From Mycobacterium aquaticum (lineage in GTDB: Bacteria; Actinomycetota; Actinomycetes; Mycobacteriales; Mycobacteriaceae), in assembly GCF_002086485.1 (NCBI RefSeq), contig NZ_MVHF01000015.1:1-64000 (forward strand): DNA of 64,000 nt, written 5' to 3'. The notes beneath the pieces are model-generated. The model did no database searches. It was not told the DNA's origin and saw only the letters and a list, made by a program, of their open reading frames with translations. Shown here in pieces: positions 50,911 to 59,134 of this stretch. Each line of letters opens with the position of its first letter. The stretch's first letter is position 1. Position numbers and translations under genes: made by a program.

Positions 50911-51252
50911 ATGACTGACGACATCTCGACGCTGAAGAACATCGTCGAACGCAACCAGGTATGGCCCCGGATGGCCGCCAAGTACGGCGTCGAGAACCCC
51001 GTGCCGCCGTGGAAGACCAGCCTCGACGGCCTGTGCGACGCCCTTGACCATTCTGCTTGTGGCACAGGGAGACTCAGCTTCAAGGAGCGCCGCGACGAGG
51101 AAGACGAACTCTCGGCGACGCTCTATGCGGACTTGCCCTACCCCGAGAACCAATTGGTGTCGCTGGCGCACTCACTGTTGGTGCGCGGCGTTATCGACGA
51201 GACCGAGCTGCGGCAGCGGCTCGACGCGGTGCGCGCCAGGCTCGAGGCCTGA
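50911..51252 (+). CDS. Small nitrile hydratase/thiocyanate hydrolase accessory protein
   Basis: 113 residues (a GTG 3 bases earlier is possible). It starts 4 bases after scnC. The C-terminal half LPYPENQLVSLAHSLLVRGV then IDETELRQRLDAVRARLEA resembles the N-terminal part of nitrile hydratase beta chains and the small activator proteins (P14K/P15K type) that deliver cobalt to the metal subunit. It lacks a CxCC metal motif, having a single cysteine pair (LCDAL, SACGTG). A role as metallochaperone for ScnC is inferred from size, position and similarity. Confidence 0.75.
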   Translation: MTDDISTLKNIVERNQVWPRMAAKYGVENPVPPWKTSLDGLCDALDHSACGTGRLSFKERRDEEDELSATLYADLPYPENQLVSLAHSLLVRGVIDETELRQRLDAVRARLEA

Positions 51253-51265
51253 TCCACACGCGGGT

Positions 51266-51292
51266 GAGGCCATCCCGTTTCGGGATGACCTC
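51266..51292. terminator. Hairpin between convergent genes
   Basis: GAGGCCATCCCG (51266-51277) pairs with CGGGATGACCTC (51281-51292) with one mismatch and a TTT loop. It lies in the 47-base gap between the accessory gene and the convergent small secreted-protein gene and probably serves both. No T-run on either side. Confidence 0.55.
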
Positions 51293-51299
51293 TGCCGCA

Positions 51300-51527
51300 C
51301 TACTGATTCTGCAGGTCGGTGATGCGCCAGGCGCCGTGGTGGTTGTGCCAGCCGGGCATCACGTCCGGGGCCGGGGTGGCGTAGGTGTCGGGGCTGTACA
51401 CGTGACCCGGGCCGGTGGGGCCTTGAGCGGACGCGGTGCCTGCCAGGCCGAGGGCGGCGGCGCCGATGGCCCCGGCGGACAGGACCGGCAATGCGGCGAA
51501 CCGGACGATGCTCTTGGTGGTGATCAT
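51300..51527 (-). CDS. Small secreted protein of unknown function
   Basis: 75 residues; the ATG at 51527 follows AAAGGAATT. A Sec signal covers about residues 1-34 (FAALPVLSAGAIGAAALGLA, cut near GTASAQG). The mature peptide of about 40 residues, QGPTGPGHVYSPDTYATPAP then DVMPGWHNHHGAWRITDLQN, is proline/glycine- and histidine-rich. I do not recognise a family; similar short exported proteins occur widely in mycobacteria. It lies convergent to the thiocyanate hydrolase operon and upstream, on the opposite strand, of the leuA leader. Confidence 0.75.
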   Translation of the reverse strand: MITTKSIVRFAALPVLSAGAIGAAALGLAGTASAQGPTGPGHVYSPDTYATPAPDVMPGWHNHHGAWRITDLQNQ

Positions 51528-51729
51528 TTCGAATTCCTTTGCGTGAGTGGCTATTTCGATTGTTTCTTCGGCTTGTTTCGCCGTTGAGACAAGAATGCCG
51601 CGCAAAGCTGTCCGGGTCTGTCGAGCAACTGGAGGATGGGCCGGCTGAATGTGCCGTCCCCCGATCGGAGGATGGCTGCACACGCTCAGGTTTTGGGTCG
51701 GACAGGGTCGCGGAGTACAGTCAGCGGTG

Positions 51730-51780
51730 ATGTTGACTGTGCAGCGGGTGCTCCTTCTCGGACGCCGCGACGGGGTCTGA
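51730..51780 (+). CDS. leuL: leuA leader peptide (attenuator peptide)
   Basis: A 16-residue frame, MLTVQRVLLLGRRDGV, with three consecutive leucine codons (CTC CTT CTC) and one more near the start. It lies 72 bases before leuA, and its end runs into the stem of a hairpin followed by TTTT. This is the layout of transcription attenuation: a ribosome stalled on leucine codons prevents the terminator from forming. Leucine leader peptides before leuA have been predicted in actinobacteria. Too short to be called by standard gene finding. Confidence 0.8.
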   Translation: MLTVQRVLLLGRRDGV

Positions 51781-51808
51781 TCCAGACTGGCCTCCCGTCG
51801 CGGGTTTT
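51765..51808 (+). terminator. Attenuator terminator before leuA
   Basis: CCGCGACGGG (51765-51774) pairs perfectly with CCCGTCGCGG (51794-51803), followed by GTTTTC. Inside, GTCTG-ATC-CAGAC (51775-51787) forms a second hairpin. The left arm overlaps the last codons of the leader peptide, so ribosome position would decide folding. Confidence 0.75.
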
Positions 51809-51852
51809 CGCGATGCGCCGGTCTGAATCCCCATCGACCCGGAGCAACCATC

Positions 51853-53661
51853 ATGACCACGCAAGAAACCTCTGTCGACGCCTACAGTTCGGTACGCGCC
51901 ATCAAGACCCCGGCCGGTCCGCGCCGCGACGGCCAACCCTCCTGGAACACCCAGCGTGCATCGTCGATGCCGGTCAGCCGGTACCGGACATTCGCCGCTG
52001 AAGTCGAACCCGTCACGCTGCCCGACCGCACCTGGCCGGACAAGGTGATCGAGCACGCACCCATGTGGTGCGCGGTCGACCTGCGTGACGGCAACCAGGC
52101 CCTGATCGACCCGATGAGCCCCGAGCGCAAGCGCCGGATGTTCGACCTGCTGGTCCGCATGGGCTACAAGGAGATCGAGGTCGGTTTCCCGTCGGCGAGC
52201 CAGACCGACTACGACTTCGTCCGCGAGATCATCGAGCAGGGCGCCGTTCCCGACGACGTCACCATCCAGGTGCTGACGCAGTGCCGGCCCGAGCTGATCG
52301 AGCGCACCTTCGAGGCGTGCGCCGGCGCGCCGCGCGTCATCGTGCACTTCTACAACTCCACCTCGATCCTGCAGCGGCGCGTGGTGTTCCGCGCCGACCG
52401 TGAGGCCGTCAAGAAGATCGCCACCGACGGCGCCCGCATGTGCGTCGAGGAGGCCAAGAAGTACCCCGGCACGCTGTGGCGCTTCGAGTACTCGCCGGAG
52501 TCCTACACCGGCACCGAACTGCAGTACGCCGTCGACGTCTGCAACGCGGTCGCCGAAGTGGTCCAGCCGACGCCGGAGTGGCCGCTGATCGTCAACCTGC
52601 CCGCCACGGTCGAGATGGCCACGCCGAACGTCTACGCCGATTCGATCGAGTGGATGAACCGCCATCTGGCCCCGCGGGACTCGATCATCCTGAGCCTGCA
52701 CCCGCACAACGACCGCGGAACCGCCGTCGCCGCAGCGGAATTGGGCTATCAGGCCGGCGCCGACCGCATCGAGGGCTGCCTGTTCGGCAACGGTGAGCGC
52801 ACCGGCAACGTGTGCCTGGTGACGCTGGGCATGAACATGTTCTCCCGCGGCGTGGACCCGCAGATCGACTTCTCCAACATCGACGAGATCCGCCGCACCG
52901 TCGAGTACTGCAACCAGCTGCCCGTACACGAGCGCCACCCCTACGGCGGCGACCTGGTGTACACCGCGTTCTCGGGCAGCCACCAGGACGCCATCAACAA
53001 GGGCCTGGACCAGATGAAGGTGGACGCGGACGACGCCGATCAGGACGTCGACGACATCCTGTGGCAGGTGCCCTACCTGCCGATCGACCCGAAGGACGTC
53101 GGCCGCACCTACGAGGCCGTCATCCGCGTCAACTCGCAGTCCGGCAAGGGCGGCGTCGCCTACATCATGAAGGCCGATCACGGGCTGGTGCTGCCGCGTC
53201 GGCTGCAGATCGAGTTCTCGCAGGCCGTCCAGAAGATCACCGACGGCGAGGGCGGCGAAGTGTCGCCCAAGGAGATGTGGGACGTCTTCTCCGACGAGTA
53301 CCTGGCGCCGATCACGCCGCTCGAGCGGATGCGGCAGAAGGTCGTCGCCTCCGAGGTCGACGGCGGCACCGACACCATCACCGCGATCGTGAAGATCGAC
53401 GGCGTGGAACGCGAGATCGTCGGTGCGGGCAACGGTCCGCTGGCGGCGTTCGTCGACGCCCTCGGAGCCGTGGGCTACGACATCAACGTGCTGGACTACT
53501 CCGAGCACGCCATGTCCTCCGGTGAGGAAGCGCAGGCCGCGGCCTACGTGGAGGTGTCGATCGGCGGGAAGACCGTGTGGGGCGTCGGTATCGCGACGTC
53601 GATAACGACTGCATCACTTCGGGCCGTCGTGTCCGCCGTAAACCGTGCCGCGCGTGGTTAA
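51853..53661 (+). CDS. leuA: 2-isopropylmalate synthase
   Basis: 602 residues. It condenses acetyl-CoA with 2-oxoisovalerate, the first committed step to leucine. The catalytic TIM barrel begins WCAVDLRDGNQALIDPMSPE and includes IEVGFPSASQTDYDFVREII, LHPHNDRGTAVAAAELGY (metal-binding HxH region) and EGCLFGNGERTGNVCLVTLG. The C-terminal regulatory domain (TDTITAIVKIDGVEREIVGA, LDYSEHAMSSGEEAQAAAYV) gives leucine feedback. I see no tandem-repeat insertion of the kind present in M. tuberculosis LeuA. Control by the leader peptide and attenuator upstream is likely. Confidence 0.97.
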   Translation: MTTQETSVDAYSSVRAIKTPAGPRRDGQPSWNTQRASSMPVSRYRTFAAEVEPVTLPDRTWPDKVIEHAPMWCAVDLRDGNQALIDPMSPERKRRMFDLLVRMGYKEIEVGFPSASQTDYDFVREIIEQGAVPDDVTIQVLTQCRPELIERTFEACAGAPRVIVHFYNSTSILQRRVVFRADREAVKKIATDGARMCVEEAKKYPGTLWRFEYSPESYTGTELQYAVDVCNAVAEVVQPTPEWPLIVNLPATVEMATPNVYADSIEWMNRHLAPRDSIILSLHPHNDRGTAVAAAELGYQAGADRIEGCLFGNGERTGNVCLVTLGMNMFSRGVDPQIDFSNIDEIRRTVEYCNQLPVHERHPYGGDLVYTAFSGSHQDAINKGLDQMKVDADDADQDVDDILWQVPYLPIDPKDVGRTYEAVIRVNSQSGKGGVAYIMKADHGLVLPRRLQIEFSQAVQKITDGEGGEVSPKEMWDVFSDEYLAPITPLERMRQKVVASEVDGGTDTITAIVKIDGVEREIVGAGNGPLAAFVDALGAVGYDINVLDYSEHAMSSGEEAQAAAYVEVSIGGKTVWGVGIATSITTASLRAVVSAVNRAARG

Positions 53662-53713
53662 CTGACGGAAGCGTAGATCAGCTACGCAGCCGACAATTCC
53701 AAAGGAGCCACCC

Positions 53714-54100
53714 ATGGACTGGGGATCATCGTGGGACTTTCTCTGGCACTTCCTGATCATCTTTGCGTGGATTGCATATTTGCTGGTGCTGTTCCAGATC
53801 CTGGGGGACCTGTTCTGGCGCGATCATGAGACCTCCGGCTGGATCAAGGCGGTCTGGGTGATCTTCCTGATCGTGTTCCCCTGGCTCACGGCGTTCATCT
53901 ACCTGATCGCCCGCGGCAAGGGCATGGCCCAGCGCGCGGCCACGGCCGCCGCTGCGGCCAAGCAGGAGACCGACGCCTACATCCGGGAGGCAGCTGGCCG
54001 CACCCCGGCTCAGGAGATCGCGGACGCGAAGGCACTGCTCGACGCGGGAACCATCACCCAGGCCGAGTACGAGGCCCTCAAGGCCAAGGCGCTGAGCTAG
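53714..54100 (+). CDS. Small membrane protein with PLDc_N and SHOCT domains
   Basis: 128 residues after AAAGGAG. Two transmembrane helices: about residues 10-32 (FLWHFLIIFAWIAYLLVLFQ) and 46-67 (VWVIFLIVFPWLTAFIYLIA), the PLDc_N pattern. A coiled alanine-rich linker (AQRAATAAAAAKQETDAYIR) follows. The C-terminus is a SHOCT motif, TPAQEIADAKALLDAGTITQ then AEYEALKAKALS, found at ends of many oligomerising membrane proteins. The function is unknown; a general envelope or stress role is usually suggested. The stop overlaps the convergent exonuclease gene by 4 bases. Confidence 0.82.
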   Translation: MDWGSSWDFLWHFLIIFAWIAYLLVLFQILGDLFWRDHETSGWIKAVWVIFLIVFPWLTAFIYLIARGKGMAQRAATAAAAAKQETDAYIREAAGRTPAQEIADAKALLDAGTITQAEYEALKAKALS

Positions 54101-55110
54101 AACAACGTGAACTGGTCGCCGTCGGGCGGGCTGTCGACGAATTCCTCGACGTCGGTCCCACCGACGACGTGGCCGATGAGGGTCATGAACTCCCCGTCGG
54201 CGACCAGTGGCACCCCCAGCTCGCGCGCCTGGTAGCCCTTGCCCTGATCCGGGGCGGTCTCGTTGCAGATCACCAACGAGGTCTGCTGGTCGACCGCATC
54301 GGTGTAGGCCAGGCCTGCATCGAGGATGCGCTCGATGACCTCCTCATGCGTGCGCGTCATCTCCGCCGACAACGCGACCCGCATACCCTGCACCAGCGGA
54401 CGGCCGGGCACATAGGTTCCCGGGTTGGCATACGGGCACGGCAGCCGGGATGCCAGCACCTTCAACGGCCGCAGCTCGTCATGAGTGACCTGGCCGTTGG
54501 GCCAGCGCCGGCGGCCGACCTCGCGCAGCGGCAGCCACACCTTGCGGTCGCGGGCCCTGGCCAGGGTGGGCTTGAGGATCTGCGCCAGCACCTGAGCATC
54601 GTCGAGCGCATCGTGCGGCCGCATCTGGCTGACGCCCCAGTGCGCTGCCAGCGTCTCCAGCCGCAGGTTCTCGGTGCCCAGTTCCAGCCGGCGAGCCAGC
54701 TCGACCGTGCACATCACCGAGTCGATGGGCAGCTCGGCTCCGACCAACTCGGCCTCGGCGGTCAGGAAGCCGTAGTCGAATCCGACGTTGTGGGCCACCA
54801 GCGTGCGACCGCGCAGCACGTCGATGAGCTGATCGACGACGTCAGCGAAGGTGGGCTGGCCCTCCAACATCTCCGCGGTGAGCCCGTGCACGTGGGTGGG
54901 ACCCGGATCGACGCCCGGATTGAGCAGGCTTGCCACGCTGCGTTCGACACTGCCGTCGTCGCCGACCGCCAGCGCGGCCACGCTCACGATGCGGGCCTGC
55001 CCGGGCCGGAAACCCGAGGTCTCGACATCGACGACGGCCCAGCCCGCGCCCGGCTCGGCTGCCGGTCGGCCCCACGACGGGCGGGCCGTCAACGGCGGTG
55101 CGGTGCTCAT
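54097..55110 (-). CDS. DnaQ-like 3'-5' exonuclease with C-terminal BRCT-like domain
   Basis: The ATG at 55110 gives 337 residues. The exonuclease domain (residues about 20-190) shows the DEDDh acidic motifs: WAVVDVETSGFRPGQARIVS (DxE), TLVAHNVGFDYGFLTAEAEL (D) and RPHDALDDAQVLAQIL (HxxxxxD). Residues about 245-320 (GMRVALSAEMTRTHEEVIER, LAYTDAVDQQTSLVICNETA, GVPLVADGEFM) fit a BRCT domain of the DNA ligase/RFC type. It corresponds to the Rv3711c position, annotated as a DNA polymerase III epsilon-like subunit. Whether it proofreads for the replicase or acts in repair is not settled; mycobacterial DnaE1 has its own PHP exonuclease. Confidence 0.88.
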   Translation of the reverse strand: MSTAPPLTARPSWGRPAAEPGAGWAVVDVETSGFRPGQARIVSVAALAVGDDGSVERSVASLLNPGVDPGPTHVHGLTAEMLEGQPTFADVVDQLIDVLRGRTLVAHNVGFDYGFLTAEAELVGAELPIDSVMCTVELARRLELGTENLRLETLAAHWGVSQMRPHDALDDAQVLAQILKPTLARARDRKVWLPLREVGRRRWPNGQVTHDELRPLKVLASRLPCPYANPGTYVPGRPLVQGMRVALSAEMTRTHEEVIERILDAGLAYTDAVDQQTSLVICNETAPDQGKGYQARELGVPLVADGEFMTLIGHVVGGTDVEEFVDSPPDGDQFTLF

Positions 55111-55184
55111 AGTCGCCAGGATGGCACGCAAGTCCGACAACCTCGCTCGGCGGGCCAGCGTGTCGTGCACCTAAAATCGCCGGA

Positions 55185-56405
55185 ATGCTGACCCTGCGCG
55201 GACGTGCCGCCCTCGCGGCCGGAGCATCCGCACGCTGGGCGTCGCGGGTGACCGGCCGAGGCGCAGGCGCAATGATCGGCGGCCTGGTCGCAATGACGCT
55301 GGACTCTTCGATCCTGCGCCAGCTGGGACAGGGCCGTCGCACTGTGGTGGTCACCGGCACCAACGGCAAATCGACCACCACCCGGATGACCGCGGCCGCA
55401 CTGGCCACCGTGGGCCCGGTGGCCAGTAACTCAGAGGGCGCCAACATGGACGCCGGGCTGGTGGCCGCGCTGGCCGGGGCGAGGTCCGCGCAGTTGGCGG
55501 CGCTGGAAGTCGACGAGATGCACGTCCCGCACGTCTCGGACGCCGTGGACCCGTCGGTGATCGTGCTGCTCAACCTGTCTCGCGACCAACTGGACCGCGT
55601 CGGGGAGATCAACCACATCGAACGCACGCTGCGCGGCGGCCTGGCCCGGCACCCCGGTGCGGTGATCGTGGCCAACTGTGACGACGTCCTGATGACCTCG
55701 GCCGCCTACGACAACCCCAACGTCGTATGGGTCGCGGCAGGCGGCAGCTGGGCGGGCGACTCGGTCAGCTGCCCGCGCTCCGGCGAGATCATCGTGCGCG
55801 ACGGCGTCAGCTGGTACTCCACCGGCAGCGACTTCAAGCGTCCGAGCCCGCAGTGGTGGTTCGACGACACCCACATATACGGGCCCGACGGGCTGGTCCT
55901 GCCCATGACACTGGCGCTGCCCGGTGCCGTCAATCGCGGCAACGCCACCCAGGCCGTCGCGGCGGCGGTCGCGCTCGGCGCCGATCCAGCCGCCGCCGTG
56001 GCCGCGGTGTCCGGCGTCGACGAAGTGGCCGGCCGGTACCGCACCGTACAGGTGGGCTCGCACACCGCACGGATCCTGCTCGCGAAGAACCCGGCCGGAT
56101 GGCAGGAGGCGTTGTCGATGGTGGACAAGCACGGCGCGGGTGTGGTGATCGCGGTCAACGGGCAGGTGCCCGACGGTGAAGACCTGTCGTGGTTGTGGGA
56201 TGTCCGGTTCGAGCACTTCGGCGACACGCAGGTGGTGGCCGCCGGTGAACGCGGCACCGACCTTGCGGTGCGGCTGGGCTACGCGGATGTCGAACATACG
56301 CTTGTGCACGACACGGTCGCCGCGATCGACTCATGCCCGCCGGGACATGTCGAGGTGATCGCGAACTACACCGCGTTCTTGCAACTGAATCGGCGGATCT
56401 CATGA
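55185..56405 (+). CDS. murT: Lipid II isoglutaminyl synthase, Mur-ligase subunit MurT
   Basis: 406 residues. Mur-ligase central domain with ATP loop VVVTGTNGKSTTTRM (GTNGKST at 58-64), NMDAGLVAALAG, ALEVDEMHVPHV and VIVLLNLSRDQLDRVGEINH. The C-terminal domain (PSAARYRT-equivalent GRYRTVQVGSHTARILLAKN; VIAVNGQVPDGEDLSWLWDV) is the DUF1727 region. With GatD it amidates the D-glutamate of lipid II to isoglutamine on the inner face of the membrane. In the region where Gram-positive MurT has a four-cysteine zinc ribbon, only one cysteine remains (VSCPRSGEIIV). Its stop overlaps gatD by 4 bases. Confidence 0.95.
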   Translation: MLTLRGRAALAAGASARWASRVTGRGAGAMIGGLVAMTLDSSILRQLGQGRRTVVVTGTNGKSTTTRMTAAALATVGPVASNSEGANMDAGLVAALAGARSAQLAALEVDEMHVPHVSDAVDPSVIVLLNLSRDQLDRVGEINHIERTLRGGLARHPGAVIVANCDDVLMTSAAYDNPNVVWVAAGGSWAGDSVSCPRSGEIIVRDGVSWYSTGSDFKRPSPQWWFDDTHIYGPDGLVLPMTLALPGAVNRGNATQAVAAAVALGADPAAAVAAVSGVDEVAGRYRTVQVGSHTARILLAKNPAGWQEALSMVDKHGAGVVIAVNGQVPDGEDLSWLWDVRFEHFGDTQVVAAGERGTDLAVRLGYADVEHTLVHDTVAAIDSCPPGHVEVIANYTAFLQLNRRIS

Positions 56406-57118
56406 CCACCTCGAAGATCAGCATCGGCCTGGTGCTCCCCGACGTGATGGGCACCTACGGCGACAGCGGCAATGCGGTGGTGCTGCGGCAGCGGCTTCGG
56501 CTGCGTGGCATCGACGCAGAGATCGTCGAGATCACCCTGGCCGACCCGGTGCCCGATTCGTGCGACATCTACACCCTCGGCGGCGCCGAGGACTACGCCC
56601 AACGCCTCGCCACCAAGCACCTGATCCGGTATCCCGGTCTGCAGCAGGCGGTTTCGCGGGGCGCTCCTGTGCTCGCGATCTGCGCGGCGATCCAGGTCCT
56701 GGGCCATTGGTATGAGACCTCGGCAGGCGAACGCGTCGAAGGCGTTGGCCTCCTGGACGTCACGACGTCGCCGCAGGAGGCCAGGACCATCGGCGAAGTG
56801 GCATCCAAACCACTGCTGGACGGGCTCACACAGCCGCTGACCGGCTTCGAAAACCACCGCGGCGGAACGGTTCTCGGCCCCGACGCCCGCCCGTTGGCGG
56901 CCGTCACCAAGGGTGCGGGCAACCGGGCCGGGGACGGTTACGACGGCGCGGTGCAGGGCAGCGTGGTGGCCACCTATCTGCACGGGCCATGTCTGGCCCG
57001 CAACCCGGAGCTGGCCGATCACCTGTTGTCGCGGGTGGTCGGCGAGCTGCCTGGGCTCGAACTGCCCGAGGTGGAGCTGCTGCGCAAGGAGCGGCTGGCG
57101 GCGCCCCGTCGGGTGTAG
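56402..57118 (+). CDS. gatD: Lipid II isoglutaminyl synthase, glutamine amidotransferase subunit GatD
   Basis: The ATG at 56402 shares ATGA with the murT stop; 238 residues. CobB/CobQ-type class I glutaminase: LPDVMGTYGDSGNAVVLRQR at the start, IYTLGGAEDYAQRLATKHL, catalytic Cys94 in VLAICAAIQVLGHWYE, and the histidine in VVATYLHGPCLARNPELADH. It supplies ammonia from glutamine to MurT for amidation of peptidoglycan stem peptides. The pair is essential in several Gram-positive bacteria. A palindromic intergenic element follows directly. Confidence 0.95.
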   Translation: MTTSKISIGLVLPDVMGTYGDSGNAVVLRQRLRLRGIDAEIVEITLADPVPDSCDIYTLGGAEDYAQRLATKHLIRYPGLQQAVSRGAPVLAICAAIQVLGHWYETSAGERVEGVGLLDVTTSPQEARTIGEVASKPLLDGLTQPLTGFENHRGGTVLGPDARPLAAVTKGAGNRAGDGYDGAVQGSVVATYLHGPCLARNPELADHLLSRVVGELPGLELPEVELLRKERLAAPRRV

Positions 57119-57124
57119 TCAGCC

Positions 57125-57318
57125 CCGCGAGCGTGCGTGTCTGCCGGTGCGACACGCCGACGCTCACGCCCCAACGGCTCCGCGTACGTAACGCTGTGGC
57201 GGGAAAATTCGCGATTCTCCGCCACCACGTTACGTGCGCGAAGTCCGCGGCAGAATCTCAGTGCGTATTTGCCGTCTGCACGGCGCGCCGGGCAACAGAC
57301 GCGCACGCTCGCGGTGCA
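57125..57318. repeat. Palindromic intergenic element, copy 3, with inserted central hairpin
   Basis: The left end CCGCGAGCGTGCGTGTCTGC and right end (57294-57318, ending GCACGCTCGCGGTGCA) match the arms of the 23.9-kb element with few changes. The middle holds a separate nested hairpin. 57181-57193 (CGCGTACGTAACG) pairs with 57228-57240 with one mismatch, and TGGCGG (57197) pairs with CCGCCA (57219) inside. It lies between the convergent gatD and gntR-type genes. Confidence 0.75.
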
Positions 57319-57328
57319 AGGGGACCAA

Positions 57329-57988
57329 CTACACAGAGTCACCCAGGCCCGCGAGCAGGGCCTGCCGGCTCGCCCGCACGTGTTCCCGCATCACGCGTTC
57401 GGCGCTGTCGCCGTCTTTGGCGACGATGAGATCGAGTACGACGTGGTGTTCCCGATCGGATTGCAAGGGCCGGCCTGGCTGGCTCAGTGACGTGTGGACC
57501 AGCCGCGCGTACGCGAGCTGGTTCATCAGCATGCGGTAGTGCGCTTCGAGCTTGCTGTTGTCGGCACCGACGATCAGCAGATCGTGGAACTCCTCCACCA
57601 GTTCGGCGTAGCGAGCACGGTCGTCGCGGGCAACGGCCTCGTCGGCCTGGCGGAGATTCTCCTCCAGCTTGTCGATCTCGGGCACCCGTCCACGTTGCGC
57701 AAGCAGCCGCGCCGCCGCGCCTTCCAGCAGTTCCTTCATCTGGAACAGTTCGGTGATCTCACGGCGCGACGGTGTGGTCACGAACGTTCCGACCCGCGGC
57801 CGGATCTCGATGAGTCCCTCGGTTTGCAGCTGCTTGAACGTCTCACGCACCGGAGTTCGGGACACTCCGAACTCCTCGGCGATGGCCAGCTCGGAGATGT
57901 TCACGCCGGGCGCGATCTCACCCGCGATGATCCGCCGCCTGATCTCCTCGATCAATCGACCCTGGATCGAGCCATTACTGCTGGTCAC
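57329..57988 (-). CDS. GntR-family regulator, FCD (FadR/VanR) type
   Basis: 219 residues. N-terminal winged helix (RLIEEIRRRIIAGEIAPGVN, LAIAEEFGVSRTPVRETFKQ, LIEIRPRVGTFVTTPSRREI). The C-terminal all-helical FCD domain has the metal-ligand pattern: ELLEGAAARLLAQ, VEEFHDLLIVGADNSKLEAH and DREHHVVLDLIVAKDGDSAE, with histidines that bind a metal and a carboxylate ligand. It is last in the minus-strand unit with the acylase, flavin reductase, SnoaL-like and permease genes, so it is probably the local repressor answering to an acid intermediate of the pathway. Confidence 0.9.
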   Translation of the reverse strand: MTSSNGSIQGRLIEEIRRRIIAGEIAPGVNISELAIAEEFGVSRTPVRETFKQLQTEGLIEIRPRVGTFVTTPSRREITELFQMKELLEGAAARLLAQRGRVPEIDKLEENLRQADEAVARDDRARYAELVEEFHDLLIVGADNSKLEAHYRMLMNQLAYARLVHTSLSQPGRPLQSDREHHVVLDLIVAKDGDSAERVMREHVRASRQALLAGLGDSV

Positions 57989-58044
57989 CGCAGTCCTCCC
58001 TGACGTGCCTGCGCCTCATCATGACTCATCGAGTTCGACGTCGA

Positions 58045-59121
58045 TCACTTGACCGCGTGATCCAGGGGTCGAAGGGTCATCTCGATGGGCGAATTGGAAC
58101 ACGGCGGCCCGAAGGACAGAAACAGCTTGCCTTCCCCTGGCGACATGACGATCGACGCCAGCGTCTCCGCCTGGTTCTCACCTTCCTGATGCTCACAGAT
58201 GCTGCCGGGGTAGCCCTCGTGGTCCCGCAGCATGTCGAACAGATGCTCCGGACCGAGCGACTGTCCACGACGCCGAAGAAGCATCTCCATGCGCGCCAAT
58301 CTGCTTCTGCTCGACCAGATCGGGTCGCCAGGAATCTCCAGCGCCCGCAGCATCTCGTCCTTGTAGTGATTTGCGTGCGCCCATGTGACCGCCACTTCGG
58401 TCACATGGTGAGTGCCGGCCGTCGTCTCGACGTTGACGCCACGCCGGCCGTTGGCCACGAAGAGGTTCTGCCCGGTGGCCCGCTTCGCGTCCAGGACAAC
58501 TGCCAGCGCATCGTCGATCGATGTCATCGCCAGAGCCCGTCGGGTCAGCAGACTGCCCGGGACGCCGACCACCGCATCAGTCGGAAGCACCGTCATCCAG
58601 CACAGCGCGATGTGCTGATTCATACCTGGCCCACCGATGATCCCAGGCTGGCTCAGGATGAACGCCTCCGGCTGCCCCTGCGCCTCGGCAACGTGGAAGA
58701 GCACACACGGCTGATACCAACGAGGGATATCCCAGTTCTGGCCGAGCAACGTGGCGCCGGAGACAGTCGCTTCGGGCGCCAAGACCACACCGGTGCAGTG
58801 CCCTGCCGGGCCGTCGGCCGGATCCAGGCCGAACTCGTCATAGCAGTTGAGCAACAACACCTTGGCGAATTCGAGCTCGGCTCCCTCGGCGATTCCGACA
58901 AGTTCGTCGGCGAGGTCGTTGTCGAACTCCTGAATCGCAGGCCAATACGACTCTGCCCGACGCAGCAGCGTGGACTCTTCCGGTGAATTCGGCGAGATTC
59001 CATGACCATTCACGATGTACCGCTCGTACAGGCCGGAGATCTCTGCGGCGAGTTGACGACCGTGCGACAAACCCCGCTCTCTTCCCGTTCCCGACAGCGA
59101 ACACGTGAGGTACTGGCTCAT
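58045..59121 (-). CDS. C45-family autoproteolytic acyltransferase/hydrolase
   Basis: The ATG at 59121 gives 358 residues; the longer frame overlaps the flavin reductase gene. It resembles the acyl-CoA:6-aminopenicillanate acyltransferase (peptidase C45) family. The self-cleavage nucleophile is in DGPAGHCTGVVLAPEATVSG, followed by LLGQNWDIPRWYQPCVLFHV, QPGIIGGPGMNQHIALCWMT and NLFVANGRRGVNVETTAGTH. Such Ntn hydrolases form or split amide bonds of small molecules. In this cluster it probably hydrolyses an N-acyl or amide intermediate. The substrate is unknown. Confidence 0.82.
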   Translation of the reverse strand: MSQYLTCSLSGTGRERGLSHGRQLAAEISGLYERYIVNGHGISPNSPEESTLLRRAESYWPAIQEFDNDLADELVGIAEGAELEFAKVLLLNCYDEFGLDPADGPAGHCTGVVLAPEATVSGATLLGQNWDIPRWYQPCVLFHVAEAQGQPEAFILSQPGIIGGPGMNQHIALCWMTVLPTDAVVGVPGSLLTRRALAMTSIDDALAVVLDAKRATGQNLFVANGRRGVNVETTAGTHHVTEVAVTWAHANHYKDEMLRALEIPGDPIWSSRSRLARMEMLLRRRGQSLGPEHLFDMLRDHEGYPGSICEHQEGENQAETLASIVMSPGEGKLFLSFGPPCSNSPIEMTLRPLDHAVK

Positions 59122-59134
59122 AAACCCTGCTTTC

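Noticed and set aside
51721..53508. A 595-residue minus-strand frame opposite leuA
   Set aside because: Antisense shadow; leuA on the plus strand is certain.
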